DNA of 64,000 nt from UBA2767 sp965228625. GTDB lineage: Bacteria; Pseudomonadota; Alphaproteobacteria; Rhizobiales; Methyloligellaceae. Of the stretch, positions 19,247 through 28,656 are shown in pieces (position 1 is the first letter of the stretch; each line of letters starts with the position of its first letter). A program made the translations under genes and the position numbers. The notes below the pieces were generated by a model. It saw only the letters and a list, made by a program, of their open reading frames with translations. It was not told the origin of the DNA and did no database searches. The stretch covers positions 4,154,001 through 4,218,000 of the forward strand of contig OZ245829.1 in the NCBI GenBank assembly GCA_965228625.1. The letters are read 5' to 3'.

Positions 19247-20342
19247 CCTCGCGGCGCATGACCGTTGGTTTCGCGTTCGGCAGCTTATACGCCAGCAAGG
19301 CCTGCTTGCGCATCATGTTCACCTTGGCCACAACGGAAAGATGGCCCGGCCGCCCGTTATAGTGGCGGTACAGGACGTGAACATTGGTCATCATGCGTTC
19401 AGGCGAGTCCCAGTTCGCGAAGACCAGTTTGCCGAACTCGGGACTCTGCAGAATGCGCTGCGCAGCCTCCTGCTCCGGCACACCCTTGTCGAACAAGGCT
19501 CGCGCCGCACCATGCGTATACTCCCAGTAGGACTTGACCGTTCGGACGCCGGATTTGTCGGTGACCGGTCCATGCCCCGGCACGATGATCTCGGCATCGA
19601 GATCGAGAATGAGGTCGAGGGCCTTGAGCCAGTTCTCGACCGGGCCTGCCCACATGACAGGTGTGGAACCGATGAACAGGATATCGCCGGTGAACAGGGT
19701 CGCCGCGTCGGGAACATGGACCATGAGGTCGCCTGTCGTGTGCGCGGGTCCAACCTCGATGAGCTGTACACGCCTGCCGCCGATCTCCCGCCATGCACTC
19801 CCCGAGAACGTCGACGTCGCCGGCGTGTGAATGACCTCGTCGAAGGCGTAGGGCAGGCACATGGTGTTGAACCAGTGCCCCACCTTGCGCGTGGGGCCGA
19901 GCGGGATTGCCTGAAGGGCGCCGCCGAGCCGGGCAAAGGCCAGCATCGATGACGGTTTGTGAAGGTCCATCTCCGCACGTGCCGCTTCGGACGTGATGGA
20001 TTCGACCTGCGCATCGACGAGCTGGTTTCCCCAGAAATGATCGCCGTCGGCATGTGTATTGACCAGTGTCGTCAGCGGTGCCTTGCGAAAGAACGGGGCC
20101 ATCGCGTCCAGCATCGTCTGCGTGTACCGCAGGTCCCAAAGCGTGTCGATCAACAGGGATTCACCGTCGCCGGTGACCAGACCGGCATTGGATTCGCCCC
20201 ATGATCCGTTGGGCACGATCCAGGCATAAAGATCGTTGCCGAGATCCCACAGCCCTTCCTCATACAGGGGCGTTTCGCGAAAGCGGGTCCGCTTGGCGCC
20301 GGTCGGGGCAATGCATCTGACCTTGTGTGCGGTCATATTCAC
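19233..20342 (-). CDS. Metallo-beta-lactamase-fold hydrolase
   Basis: 369 residues. The metal site motif is HADGDH (in NTHADGDHFWGN), with further ligands in GPAHTTGDLMVH and a C-terminal VPGHGPVTDK. The extended helical C-terminus (after residue 250) and length resemble the subgroup often found in aromatic or lactone degradation clusters. Starts with GTG at 20342 sharing GTGA with the FAH stop; an in-frame ATG at 20336 is the alternative. It probably opens an ester, lactone or thioester between the FAH and aldolase steps, which is inference. Confidence 0.85.
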   Translation of the reverse strand: MNMTAHKVRCIAPTGAKRTRFRETPLYEEGLWDLGNDLYAWIVPNGSWGESNAGLVTGDGESLLIDTLWDLRYTQTMLDAMAPFFRKAPLTTLVNTHADGDHFWGNQLVDAQVESITSEAARAEMDLHKPSSMLAFARLGGALQAIPLGPTRKVGHWFNTMCLPYAFDEVIHTPATSTFSGSAWREIGGRRVQLIEVGPAHTTGDLMVHVPDAATLFTGDILFIGSTPVMWAGPVENWLKALDLILDLDAEIIVPGHGPVTDKSGVRTVKSYWEYTHGAARALFDKGVPEQEAAQRILQSPEFGKLVFANWDSPERMMTNVHVLYRHYNGRPGHLSVVAKVNMMRKQALLAYKLPNAKPTVMRREDASL

Positions 20343-21385
20343 CGTTTGGCGGGCGCCGGTGGGGGAATAGCCTTGACCGGCGGCGCGACGCGATTGCGCA
20401 GGATGCCGATCTTCTCGACCTCAAGCTCGACCACGTCGCCCGCATTGAGCGTTCGCCCGAGTTCGAGGCCCGATCCTTTGCCGAGCTTGCCCGAACACGT
20501 GCCTGATCCGATAAACTCCCCCGGATATAGGGTCTCAGATTGAGAAATGTAGGAGATGAGCTTCTCAAAGGTCCAATGCATGTCGCTCGTCGACCCGCGC
20601 GACCATTCCTCGCCGTTCACCCGGGCCGTCATGGTCAGATTGTAGGGTTCGGGAATATCGTCCGGCGTCACGAGCCACGGTCCGATGGCGTTGCCCGTGT
20701 CGAAGTCCTTGCCCTTGGCCGGCCCGAGACGGCCCTTCATCTCCTTCATCTGGATATCGCGCGCCGAGAAGTCGTTGAAAATCGTGTATCCGGCAATGTG
20801 ATCGCGTGCCGCCGACAGGGGGATGTCGCGTCCCGCCTTGCCGATGATGATGCCCCATTCCAGCTCATAGTCGAACGCACCCGTATAGGCCGGCATGCGC
20901 ACAACCGCGCCGTGGCCGACGACCGAAAACCGGTTGCTCTTGTAGAAGATCGGACGCTCATACCAGGCCTTGTTGAACTGGTAGGCAAGGGATCGCCGGC
21001 GCCCGAACCACTTTTCGATGGTCTCATCGATCTTGGCGTAGGGACCCAGTCCGACCACGCGGATCGAGTTGATGATATGCTGCTCGAACGACATGGCGTC
21101 GCGCACGGACTCAGGTATCGGAAGGGGACTGAGAAAGGTCGTGCCGGAAATCGGCATGACCGCGCTCGCCGGCTTTTGCTCCGCCACGAAATCCTGAACG
21201 ACGAAAGCCTTGTATTGTGCCTCCGCGCCGGCCTGGAGGAACGACAGCATGCTGTTGAAATAGGGCACCGGCGCGCCTTCCAGCGCGGTGACACCGGCCT
21301 GCAGCAAGGCTATGGCCCTGTCATTCTCAATCAGCGCGCCGATGTGCGGTCGGCTGTCGGGTCCAATGACCGTGGCGAGCTTCAA
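20339..21385 (-). CDS. Fumarylacetoacetate hydrolase family protein
   Basis: 348 residues from a TTG at 21385-21383, preceded by agagg and giving the typical FAH N-terminus MKLATVIGPD. The frame is open to 21418. The catalytic metal site is visible as DYELEWGIIIG (Glu pair) and FNDFSARDIQ (Asp), followed by GPAKGKDFDTGNAIGPW and GTCSGKLGKGSG. The family hydrolyses C-C bonds of beta-diketo acids or tautomerises and decarboxylates related acids. First gene of the coupled operon FAH, MBL-fold, aldolase, methyltransferase, divergent from the DUF1194 gene. Confidence 0.88.
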   Translation of the reverse strand: MKLATVIGPDSRPHIGALIENDRAIALLQAGVTALEGAPVPYFNSMLSFLQAGAEAQYKAFVVQDFVAEQKPASAVMPISGTTFLSPLPIPESVRDAMSFEQHIINSIRVVGLGPYAKIDETIEKWFGRRRSLAYQFNKAWYERPIFYKSNRFSVVGHGAVVRMPAYTGAFDYELEWGIIIGKAGRDIPLSAARDHIAGYTIFNDFSARDIQMKEMKGRLGPAKGKDFDTGNAIGPWLVTPDDIPEPYNLTMTARVNGEEWSRGSTSDMHWTFEKLISYISQSETLYPGEFIGSGTCSGKLGKGSGLELGRTLNAGDVVELEVEKIGILRNRVAPPVKAIPPPAPAKR

Positions 21386-21576
21386 AGCAAGTGCCTCTTG
21401 CTGCTGGTGCTTTTGCAACCTTGGGTGAAAGTGCGGCGGTGAAACACTTCGGTCAATACCCGCGATCGCGATGTGGCTAACATGACCTTAAGCGGCTATA
21501 GGGCCGAACGCGGCACCTACGCAAGGCACAAGTTTTTGTTTCGGAGAACAAGTGCGTCTGGCGTACGCTCTGTCAC

Positions 21577-22395
21577 ATGATACGCCGACGCCTCGTTCAT
21601 CTGTTGATGGTTGTTTTTGCTCTGATTGTCAGCGCGCGTGCCGCGTCTGCGGCGGACGTCGAGGTCGATCTCGAACTGGTCCTCGCCGTGGACGTTTCTC
21701 TGTCCATGGACAGTTTCGAGCAGCGGTTGCAGCTTCAGGGTTACGTGGACGCATTTCGCGATCCCGAGGTCTTGCACGCGATCGAGACCGGATTGCACAA
21801 GAAGATCGCCGTCATCTTTGTCGAGTGGGGCGGCATGGAGTTCCAGAACGTCAAGGTACCATGGACCCTTGTCGACGGTAGGGAAACTGCAGACCGGTTT
21901 GCCGAGCTCCTGGGCAGGCGCAGGCTGACCGCGCTGCCGCTCACGTCGATTTCGACGGCCATGCTGTTTTCCGCCGCACTGTTCGAGGACAACGGGTTCA
22001 AAGGGACCCGCCGCGTCATCGATGTCTCCGGCGATGGTCCGAACAATCAGGGCATCATCGTCACCAGAGCGCGAGACGAGGTCGTCAAGCGTGGCATCAC
22101 GATCAACGGATTGCCCGTCATGCTGCGCGTCGGGCAGGCGCCCGGGTTTTTCGACCTCGAGAAACTCGACGTCTATTATGAGGATTGCGTCATCGGCGGG
22201 CCCGGCGCCTTCATCGTTCCGGTGCGTGAGGAAAAGAACTTCGCGCGTGCCATCCGCCGCAAGCTGATCCGTGAGATATCGGGTGCGCCGGCCACGCTGA
22301 TGCGGGCGCAGGCGGCGCCATGGATGGCGCCGCCGCGTATCGATTGCCAGATCGGCGAAAAGCTCTGGAACGAATGGCTCGGTTACCAGGACTAG
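21577..22395 (+). CDS. DUF1194 von Willebrand A-like secreted protein
   Basis: 272 residues: signal peptide ending near ASA-ADVEV, then a vWA-type domain. DVSLSM carries the DxSxS part of the metal-ion-dependent adhesion site, with IDVSGDGPNNQG as the later loop. DUF1194 proteins are typical of Alphaproteobacteria; the function is unknown. The ATG at 21577 has no strong ribosome site. The 21419-21576 gap with the divergent FAH operon holds both promoters. Convergent, 11 bases from the next gene. Confidence 0.87.
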   Translation: MIRRRLVHLLMVVFALIVSARAASAADVEVDLELVLAVDVSLSMDSFEQRLQLQGYVDAFRDPEVLHAIETGLHKKIAVIFVEWGGMEFQNVKVPWTLVDGRETADRFAELLGRRRLTALPLTSISTAMLFSAALFEDNGFKGTRRVIDVSGDGPNNQGIIVTRARDEVVKRGITINGLPVMLRVGQAPGFFDLEKLDVYYEDCVIGGPGAFIVPVREEKNFARAIRRKLIREISGAPATLMRAQAAPWMAPPRIDCQIGEKLWNEWLGYQD

Positions 22396-22406
22396 CCTGC
22401 GCTCAG

Positions 22407-23279
22407 CTAGCCCGGATTTCGCGCGCTGACGACCCAGGAACTTGAATCCATGATGATGCCGCCCGGCGTTTCATGCTTCCTGAGCTCTTCCTTCAGCGCG
22501 GCCACGATCTCGTCATGGCGCGCCACAGCGAGATCTCCCGCCTCGCGGTAGACCTCTCCGGCGGGTCCGAGGGCGAGCTGGAATTCCACGGCGTCATCGA
22601 GCGTGTTTCCGACCATCAGGGGGACGTCGACACGCTCGAATTCGATGGCTTCGTAGCCGGCGATTCTGAGCTGTGATGTCACCATGTCGGAATCGGACAT
22701 GGAAAACGGTCCCGGACCGCAGGTGCGCGCGTCCTCTCCCGGCAGTGGCAGGAGTCCCATGACAACGTCCTTCGGAATGCCCAGCCATGGATTGTCGTGG
22801 ATTGTCCGCCACACGATCATCGTCATGACGCCGTTCGGCTTCAGCGACTTCAGCATTGAACGCAGACCGGCGACCGGATTCTCGAAGAACTGCGTTCCGA
22901 ACCGCGAGAAGCAGAAATCGTGAACGGGCTGGAACGGAAAGGTCTGAACGTCGGCCGCCACGAATTCGATGTTGCGAATCCCTTCGGCCTCCGCATCCTT
23001 GCGGCCGAACTCGAGAAACGCATTGCAGCAGTCGAGGCCGAGGACGGAGCCGCGCTCGCCGACCATCTCCGCGAGTTCGATTGCCGTATCGCCGAAGCCG
23101 CAGCCGACATCGACGACGTCATCGCCCTCGGCGACATCGAGATTGGGGAGAATCCTGGCGCTGTGTTGCGTCAGACCACCGACGAGAATGTGACGGTACC
23201 TGACGAACTTGGGAACGAGAATTTCGTTCCAGAAATCAACGAATTCGGTGTTTTCGTTGTGTGCTTGCGCTATGCTCAT
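22407..23279 (-). CDS. SAM-dependent methyltransferase (UbiE-like fold)
   Basis: 290 residues. Class I motifs VDVGCGFGDTAIEL (motif I), LGLDCC (acidic end of strand 2), FVAADVQTFPF and, later, MLKSLKPNGVMTMIVWR. The C-terminal third differs from UbiE and suits a small-molecule substrate. It is divergent from a TetR-family gene at 23511; regulators in this position often control the divergent enzyme. Confidence 0.83.
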   Translation of the reverse strand: MSIAQAHNENTEFVDFWNEILVPKFVRYRHILVGGLTQHSARILPNLDVAEGDDVVDVGCGFGDTAIELAEMVGERGSVLGLDCCNAFLEFGRKDAEAEGIRNIEFVAADVQTFPFQPVHDFCFSRFGTQFFENPVAGLRSMLKSLKPNGVMTMIVWRTIHDNPWLGIPKDVVMGLLPLPGEDARTCGPGPFSMSDSDMVTSQLRIAGYEAIEFERVDVPLMVGNTLDDAVEFQLALGPAGEVYREAGDLAVARHDEIVAALKEELRKHETPGGIIMDSSSWVVSARNPG

Positions 23280-23510
23280 GAAATGCTCCGCGGGCGATGC
23301 CCCTCGGGGGCATCACTCTGAAAATTGCTGGGTGTTGCGACCGATGTGGGACGGCGTGCTCACGCCGACAACCGGTTGAGTGCGGCTAATTCGTATCCGT
23401 CATGTAACCGAATTCATCACGCTGAAGACGCGGTTCGGACGAGCGCCGTTAAGGGTGTCTGCCATACGGCGCTTTGCGCATGCCCACGGTATGAAGTAAA
23501 AGCGGTTAAC

Positions 23511-24155
23511 ATGGCATCTCGAGGACGGCATGACCGCGGACGCCGTGGCTATCACCACGGCAATCTGCGACAGGCGCTGCTGGAGGCCGCGCGCCAGTTG
23601 ATCAAGCAACAGGGCGCTGCCGGGTTCTCGCTGACCGAAGCCGCGCGCCTTGCCGGCGTCAGCGCGGCCGCACCTTACCGGCATTTTCGCGACCGCGAGG
23701 CCCTGCTGGCCGAAGTTGCCAAATCCGGGTTCGAGCAGTTTGCCGACCGCCTCGAGGCCGCCTGGGACGAGGGCGGACCGTCGCCGATACAGGCTTTTGA
23801 AAATGTCGGGCGTGCCTACCTCGCTTTCGCGAGGGAGGAGCCGGCGAGCTACGCGGCGATGTTCGAGGCCGGTCTGTCGGTCGATGAGTCCCCGGAGCTC
23901 AAGGCCGCGGCGGACCGCGCCTTCGATGTGCTCCGGCGCATCACGGCCGCGGTGGCACAGACCGCCCCCGACGCAAAGCTCCCGCCTGGGGCGCTGATGA
24001 GCCTGCATGTCTGGGCCATGAGCCACGGCATTGCGACGCTGTTCGCCGAGGGCAAACCCTGTCGCGGAAAGGTGCCGCTGACGGGAGAGGAGATCCTGGA
24101 GGCGTGCATGCTCATCTATCTCAAGGGGCTCGGCATCATCCCGACGGATGAGTAG
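23511..24155 (+). CDS. TetR/AcrR-family transcriptional regulator
   Basis: 214 residues from the ATG at 23511; the frame is open to 23325 but the helix-turn-helix then lies at the usual distance from the N-terminus. The DNA-binding part is GYHHGNLRQALLEAARQ followed by FSLTEAARLAGVSAAAPYRHF. The ligand domain ends with a WHG-type region (LHVWAMSHGIATLF). No good Shine-Dalgarno is seen. It probably regulates the divergent methyltransferase or itself; ligand unknown. 23280-23510 is intergenic without another gene. Confidence 0.87.
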   Translation: MASRGRHDRGRRGYHHGNLRQALLEAARQLIKQQGAAGFSLTEAARLAGVSAAAPYRHFRDREALLAEVAKSGFEQFADRLEAAWDEGGPSPIQAFENVGRAYLAFAREEPASYAAMFEAGLSVDESPELKAAADRAFDVLRRITAAVAQTAPDAKLPPGALMSLHVWAMSHGIATLFAEGKPCRGKVPLTGEEILEACMLIYLKGLGIIPTDE

Positions 24156-24263
24156 GGGCCCGGACGTATATTCCTTGTGCGCGAAGTGAGGCGCGCCGCC
24201 GCACCCCGTGATTTTCCGCAAACGCAGCCTTGACTCCGGCGCCGGAATGCCCATTTATGTTAA

Positions 24264-24280
24264 TGTTAATCACATTAACA
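24264..24280 (+). promoter_or_regulatory. Perfect TGTTAAT-N3-ATTAACA palindrome before the DUF2852 gene
   Basis: Arms tgttaat at 24264-24270 and attaaca at 24274-24280 around cac, embedded in an AT-rich patch within otherwise GC-rich DNA and ending 14 bases before the ATG at 24295. It lies over or just after the expected transcription start, where a repressor site would act. The cognate protein is not known. Confidence 0.5.
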
Positions 24281-24294
24281 AAACGAGGACCCAA

Positions 24295-24702
24295 ATGGAC
24301 GTAGTGCAGACGCTTGACGATTACGGCAAGCCCGCCTGGATCACCCTGATGGTGGTGAGCTTCATCGTCTTCTGGCCGATTGGCCTGGCGCTCTTGTTCT
24401 ATTTGATATGGAGTGGACGCATGGGATGCAAATCGCGCAATTGGAAGAATAAGGCGGAAAAGAAGTGGAATCGCGCACGGACGGCATTTCACTCCACCGG
24501 TAACGCGGCTTTCGATGAATATCGAGAGGAAACACTGCGGCGGTTGGAAGACGAGGCCGAGGAGTTTCGGTCGTTCCTGGAGCGCCTGCGCGCGGCGCGC
24601 GACAAGGCCGAGTTCGACCAGTTCATGGACGAGCGCAAATCTAACGGGAAGAAGCCGGAAAATCCGGACGACAATGCGGGGACAGTCCCACAAACCGGCT
24701 AA
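24295..24702 (+). CDS. DUF2852 membrane protein
   Basis: 135 residues. One or two membrane spans near residues 14-42 (ITLMVVSFIVFWPIGLALLF) are followed by a Lys/Arg-rich turn and a long charged helix with the phrase FDEYREETLRRLEDEAEEFRSF that marks this alphaproteobacterial family. Function unknown. The ORF is open from 24208, but the ATG at 24295 has gagga upstream and gives the family N-terminus. A terminator follows at 24737. Confidence 0.85.
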   Translation: MDVVQTLDDYGKPAWITLMVVSFIVFWPIGLALLFYLIWSGRMGCKSRNWKNKAEKKWNRARTAFHSTGNAAFDEYREETLRRLEDEAEEFRSFLERLRAARDKAEFDQFMDERKSNGKKPENPDDNAGTVPQTG

Positions 24703-24736
24703 ATGCCCGGAAACACAATTCCTCCCTGAGAAATTG

Positions 24737-24763
24737 GCGCGGGGCCTTGCCCCGCGCTTTTCT
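24737..24763 (+). terminator. Rho-independent terminator of the DUF2852 gene
   Basis: Perfect 9-bp stem, gcgcggggc at 24737-24745 with gccccgcgc at 24749-24757, then tttt. It sits between convergent genes and could also serve the opposite strand weakly. Confidence 0.85.
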
Positions 24764-27700
24764 TATCCAGCAGCACCGAACCCGCCACCGGTCGGCGTCC
24801 TGATGATGATCGCGTCGCCCGGGTCGAGAACGGTCTGAGCACACCCTTCGAGGTTCTCCTCACGTCCATCACCCCGGCGGACCGTGTTCGTGCCGCATTC
24901 CCCCGCTTGGCCGCCTTCAAGCCCGTAGGGCTGAACATCGCGGTAGCCGGAGAGGATCGCGCAGTCCATCCGCTCGAGGAAACGGATGGTGCGGGAGATG
25001 CCATTTCCCGCATGCCATTTGCCCCGGCCTCCGGAGCCCCCGCGGATATGGAAGTCCTCAAGCAGGACCGGATAGCGCAATTCGAGGATTTCCGGATCCG
25101 TCAGGCGCGTGTTCGTCATGTGAACGTGCACCGCGTCGGTGCCGTCGAAGCCGGGCCCCGCCGGCGAGCCCGAGCAGATGGTCTCGTAATACTGATGCCG
25201 GTCGTTGCCGAAGGTCAGGTTGTTCATGGTTCCCTGCGAGGGACCCATGGCGCCGAGTGCCGCGAACAGGCAATTGGTGATGATCTGGCTGGTCTCGACA
25301 TTTCCCGCGACAACGGCCGCCGGGTACTCCGGCGAGAGCATGCAGTCTTCGGGCAGAACGATGTCGATCGGTTTCAGGCAACCGGCGTTCAGCGGGATAC
25401 GGTCATCCACCATCACGCGGAACACGTAAAGCACGGCGGCGCGCGTCACCGGTTCCGGGGCGTTGAAGTTGTTGCCCTGCTCGGGGCTGGTGCCGGTGAA
25501 ATCGATCGTTGCGCGGCGTGCCTTCTTGTCGACGCGGATGGCCACGCGGATATGCGTGCCCTGGTCCATTTCCACCTGGAAGGTCGATTCCTTCAGGACA
25601 TCGATTACCCGGCGCACGCTCTCTTCGGCATTGTCCTGGACGTGACCCATATAGGCGTGGACGGTTTCGAGGCCGAAATGGGCGACCATTTTGCGCAGCT
25701 CCTGCACGCCTTTTTCGTTGGCCGCGACCTGTGCCTTCAGATCAGCGATGTTGGCGTCCGGACTGCGCGCCGGATACGTCGCCTCGATGAGAAGGGACCG
25801 GGTCGCATTCTCGCGGAACCTGCCGTCTTCGACGAGCAGGAAATTGTCGATGTAGATGCCTTCTTCGTTGATGGTGGTGGCGTTCGGGCTCATTGACCCC
25901 GGCGTGATACCGCCCACGTCGGCATGATGGCCGCGGCTCGCCACGTAGAAGAGAATGTCCTTGCCGGTTTCATCAAACACCGGTGTCACCACAGTGATGT
26001 CGGGCAGGTGGGTTCCGCCATTGTACGGCGCGTTGATCATGTACACGTCGCCGGCGCGGAGCTTGCCCTCATTGTCGCGGATGATCGTCTCGACGGAGCG
26101 GTCCATGGAACCGAGATGCACGGGGACATGGGGCGCGTTGGCCACGAGCTGACCCTCGCCGTTGAAAATGGCGCAGGAGAAATCGAGCCGCTCCTTGATG
26201 TTCACCGACTGCGCCGTGTTTTGCAGCGCCACGCCCATCTGTTCGGCAATCGACATGAACAGGTTGTTGAACACCTCGAGCATGACCGGGTCCGCCTTCG
26301 TGCCGATAGCGTCTTGGCGCTCGCGCGGCACGCTGCGGGTGAGTAGCAGATGGTCATGGTCGGTGACCCTGGCGCTCCATCCCGGCTCCACGACGACGGT
26401 CTGGTGGTCTTCAATGATCAACGCGGGCCCGGCGACGCTGTTTCCGGGCCTGAGCTGCGCGCGGAGGTAGACGGCGGCGTCGTGCCATGTGCGTGCAGAG
26501 TAGAATCGCGTCGTTTGGTGCGGCTCGGGCGCGGCGGCGCCGTGCAACGATAGGGCCGGCTCCTCGATGTCGGCCCCACCGCCCGAGGTTTCCACCTCGA
26601 TGGCTTCGATCACGATGGTGCGGGCCGGATCGGTGAACCCGAATTGCTGCATGTAGGCGCGCTCGAACGCGGCCCGCATGTCGCCAAGCGAAGCGATCAG
26701 GACGGGCAGGGCGGTGTCCGTGCCCGCGTAACGCAGATGCACGCGAACCTCGGTCTCCATGTCGCCGGGCGCCACGTCCTGCGCGGCCAGTTCTTTCCGG
26801 TTTTCCTCTGCCAGGCCGTCGGCCTGCGCGCGGATGTGTGCAAGCGTTTCCTCGTCAAGCGCCTGCTCCACCGCGTGCTGGCGCGATGCACGGACGTCGG
26901 CGAGCCCCATACCGTAGGCCGACAGCACGCCCGACAACGGGTGCATGTGGATGGTCTCCATGCCGAGGATATCCGCGATCATGCAGGCGTGCTGACCGCC
27001 GGCGCCGCCGAACGAGGCGAGCGCATAGTCGGTCACGTCGTATCCGCGCTGGATCGAGATCGTCTTGATGGCGTTGGCCATGTTCTCGACCGCGATCCGC
27101 AGAAAACCGTCGGCGATTTCCTCCGGTGCGCGGCCATCGCCAAGTTCGGCGGCAAGTTCGTCGAAACCCTTGCGGACGGCGTCCATGTCGAGGGGCTGGT
27201 TCTGATCCGGGCCGAAAATCTCCGGGAAATAGCTGGCGTTCAGCTTGCCGACCATCACGTTGGCGTCGGTGACGGTCAACGGACCCGCGCGGCGGTAACA
27301 GCGCGGTCCGGGATCGGCGCCGGCCGAGTCCGGGCCGACGCGGAACCGGGCGCCGTCGAAGTGCAGGATCGAGCCGCCGCCGGCCGCAACCGTATGAATG
27401 CGCATCATCGGTGCGCGCATGCGCACGCCCGCGACCTCCGTCTCGAAGCTGCGTTCGAGCGCACCGGCATAGTGCGAGACGTCCGTGGACGTGCCGCCCA
27501 TATCGAAGCCGATGATCTTCCCAAGACCGGCGATGCGCCCGGTTTCGACCGCGCCGACGACGCCGCCGGCCGGGCCGGACAGGATCGCGTCCTTGCCCTG
27601 AAACAGGTCCGCGGCGGTGAGCCCGCCCGCGCTCGTCATGAACATGAGCCGCGGGTCACCGCCGGATGCGTGCAGTTCGCCGGAGACCTTGTTCACGTAG

Positions 27701-28380
27701 CGGCGCAGGATCGGCGAGAGATAGGCGTCGACGACAGCGGTGTCGCCGCGCCCGACAAGCTTGATGAGGGGGCTCGCCTGGTGACTGGCCGAGACCTGGG
27801 TGAAGCCGGTCCGCTCCGCCAGCGTTACGATCTTTTGCTCGTGAGCGGGGAAGGCGTAGGCATGCATGAAGACGATCGCAACCGAGCGGATGCCGTCATC
27901 GTAAGCGGACTGCAGTGCGTCCCTTGCAACATCTTCGTCCAGCGGCACGTCGAGCGTGCCGTCCGCGCGGACGCGTTCCGGCACCTCCGCGACACGGTCA
28001 TAAAGCATCTCCGGCTTGATGATCCGCCGCGCGAAGATGTCGGGCCGTGCCTGGTAGCCGATCTCGAGCGCGTCGCGGAACCCCTGCGTCACCAGCAGCA
28101 GAACGCGTTCGCCCTGGCGCTCGAGCAGCGCGTTGGTCGCGACCGTGGTGCCCATCTTGACGGTGGCGATCTTTTCCGACGGGATGAGTGCGTCACCGGC
28201 AATGCCGAAGAACTCGCGAATGCCCTGTAATGCCGCGTCCTCGTAGCTTTCCGGGTTTTCCGACAGCAGCTTGCGGGCGCGGATTTCGCCGGACGGCGCC
28301 CGGGCGACCACGTCCGTGAACGTGCCGCCCCGGTCAATCCAGAAATGCCATTTGTCGGACCCGTTCCCCGCGCCGGTCAT
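24763..28380 (-). CDS. 5-oxoprolinase / hydantoinase A-B fusion (ATP-dependent)
   Basis: 1205 residues, one of the longest genes here. The N-terminal half is HyuA-like: WIDRGGTFTDVV near residue 15, GTTVATNALL, a phosphate loop in FDMGGTSTDVS and GGGSILHFDG. The C-terminal half, from about residue 695 (DPVMLEVFNN), is HyuB-like with RGHHADVGGITPGSM and the glycine-rich end IIRTPTGGGFG. Single-chain forms occur in 5-oxoprolinase, which opens 5-oxoproline to glutamate at ATP cost. Stand-alone; some fused enzymes act on other lactams. Confidence 0.9.
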   Translation of the reverse strand: MTGAGNGSDKWHFWIDRGGTFTDVVARAPSGEIRARKLLSENPESYEDAALQGIREFFGIAGDALIPSEKIATVKMGTTVATNALLERQGERVLLLVTQGFRDALEIGYQARPDIFARRIIKPEMLYDRVAEVPERVRADGTLDVPLDEDVARDALQSAYDDGIRSVAIVFMHAYAFPAHEQKIVTLAERTGFTQVSASHQASPLIKLVGRGDTAVVDAYLSPILRRYVNKVSGELHASGGDPRLMFMTSAGGLTAADLFQGKDAILSGPAGGVVGAVETGRIAGLGKIIGFDMGGTSTDVSHYAGALERSFETEVAGVRMRAPMMRIHTVAAGGGSILHFDGARFRVGPDSAGADPGPRCYRRAGPLTVTDANVMVGKLNASYFPEIFGPDQNQPLDMDAVRKGFDELAAELGDGRAPEEIADGFLRIAVENMANAIKTISIQRGYDVTDYALASFGGAGGQHACMIADILGMETIHMHPLSGVLSAYGMGLADVRASRQHAVEQALDEETLAHIRAQADGLAEENRKELAAQDVAPGDMETEVRVHLRYAGTDTALPVLIASLGDMRAAFERAYMQQFGFTDPARTIVIEAIEVETSGGGADIEEPALSLHGAAAPEPHQTTRFYSARTWHDAAVYLRAQLRPGNSVAGPALIIEDHQTVVVEPGWSARVTDHDHLLLTRSVPRERQDAIGTKADPVMLEVFNNLFMSIAEQMGVALQNTAQSVNIKERLDFSCAIFNGEGQLVANAPHVPVHLGSMDRSVETIIRDNEGKLRAGDVYMINAPYNGGTHLPDITVVTPVFDETGKDILFYVASRGHHADVGGITPGSMSPNATTINEEGIYIDNFLLVEDGRFRENATRSLLIEATYPARSPDANIADLKAQVAANEKGVQELRKMVAHFGLETVHAYMGHVQDNAEESVRRVIDVLKESTFQVEMDQGTHIRVAIRVDKKARRATIDFTGTSPEQGNNFNAPEPVTRAAVLYVFRVMVDDRIPLNAGCLKPIDIVLPEDCMLSPEYPAAVVAGNVETSQIITNCLFAALGAMGPSQGTMNNLTFGNDRHQYYETICSGSPAGPGFDGTDAVHVHMTNTRLTDPEILELRYPVLLEDFHIRGGSGGRGKWHAGNGISRTIRFLERMDCAILSGYRDVQPYGLEGGQAGECGTNTVRRGDGREENLEGCAQTVLDPGDAIIIRTPTGGGFGAAG

Positions 28381-28656
28381 TGCGTCGCCGTTCCCTCGTC
28401 AAAGCCAAGCAAGGGAGAAAGCTACAAGTGGGCGGCTGATGTCCACAAAATTCTGCAAGGCGCGCGAAGGCAGGCGGTGGAAGCCGCGAGATCACGACGA
28501 GCTGGACTGAACTCGATCGGGCGGAGAGACTATGGCTGTGAGACTAAGCGACTGATTGCCAAGCGCTACCGCGACATCGATCACGGCATTCCGATGATAT
28601 CTATCCACGATACCGACCGCTTTGACATTTGTGGATGGTATGAGTAGGACGGATAT

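Noticed and set aside
24260..24280. CtrA-like site before the DUF2852 gene
   Set aside because: TTAA units are 2, 5 or 11 bases apart; the palindrome explains the sequence better.
26644..28230. 528-codon open frame on the plus strand opposite the oxoprolinase gene
   Set aside because: Mirror frame of a high-GC gene; no ribosome site, Arg/His/Val-biased composition and no domain, while the minus strand encodes a clear family protein.
28345..28647. 100-codon frame upstream of the DUF805-like gene
   Set aside because: It begins inside the oxoprolinase promoter end, has no ribosome site, and shows no family. A short ATGGCTGTGAGACTAAG start in another frame stops after seven codons, so at most a remnant.
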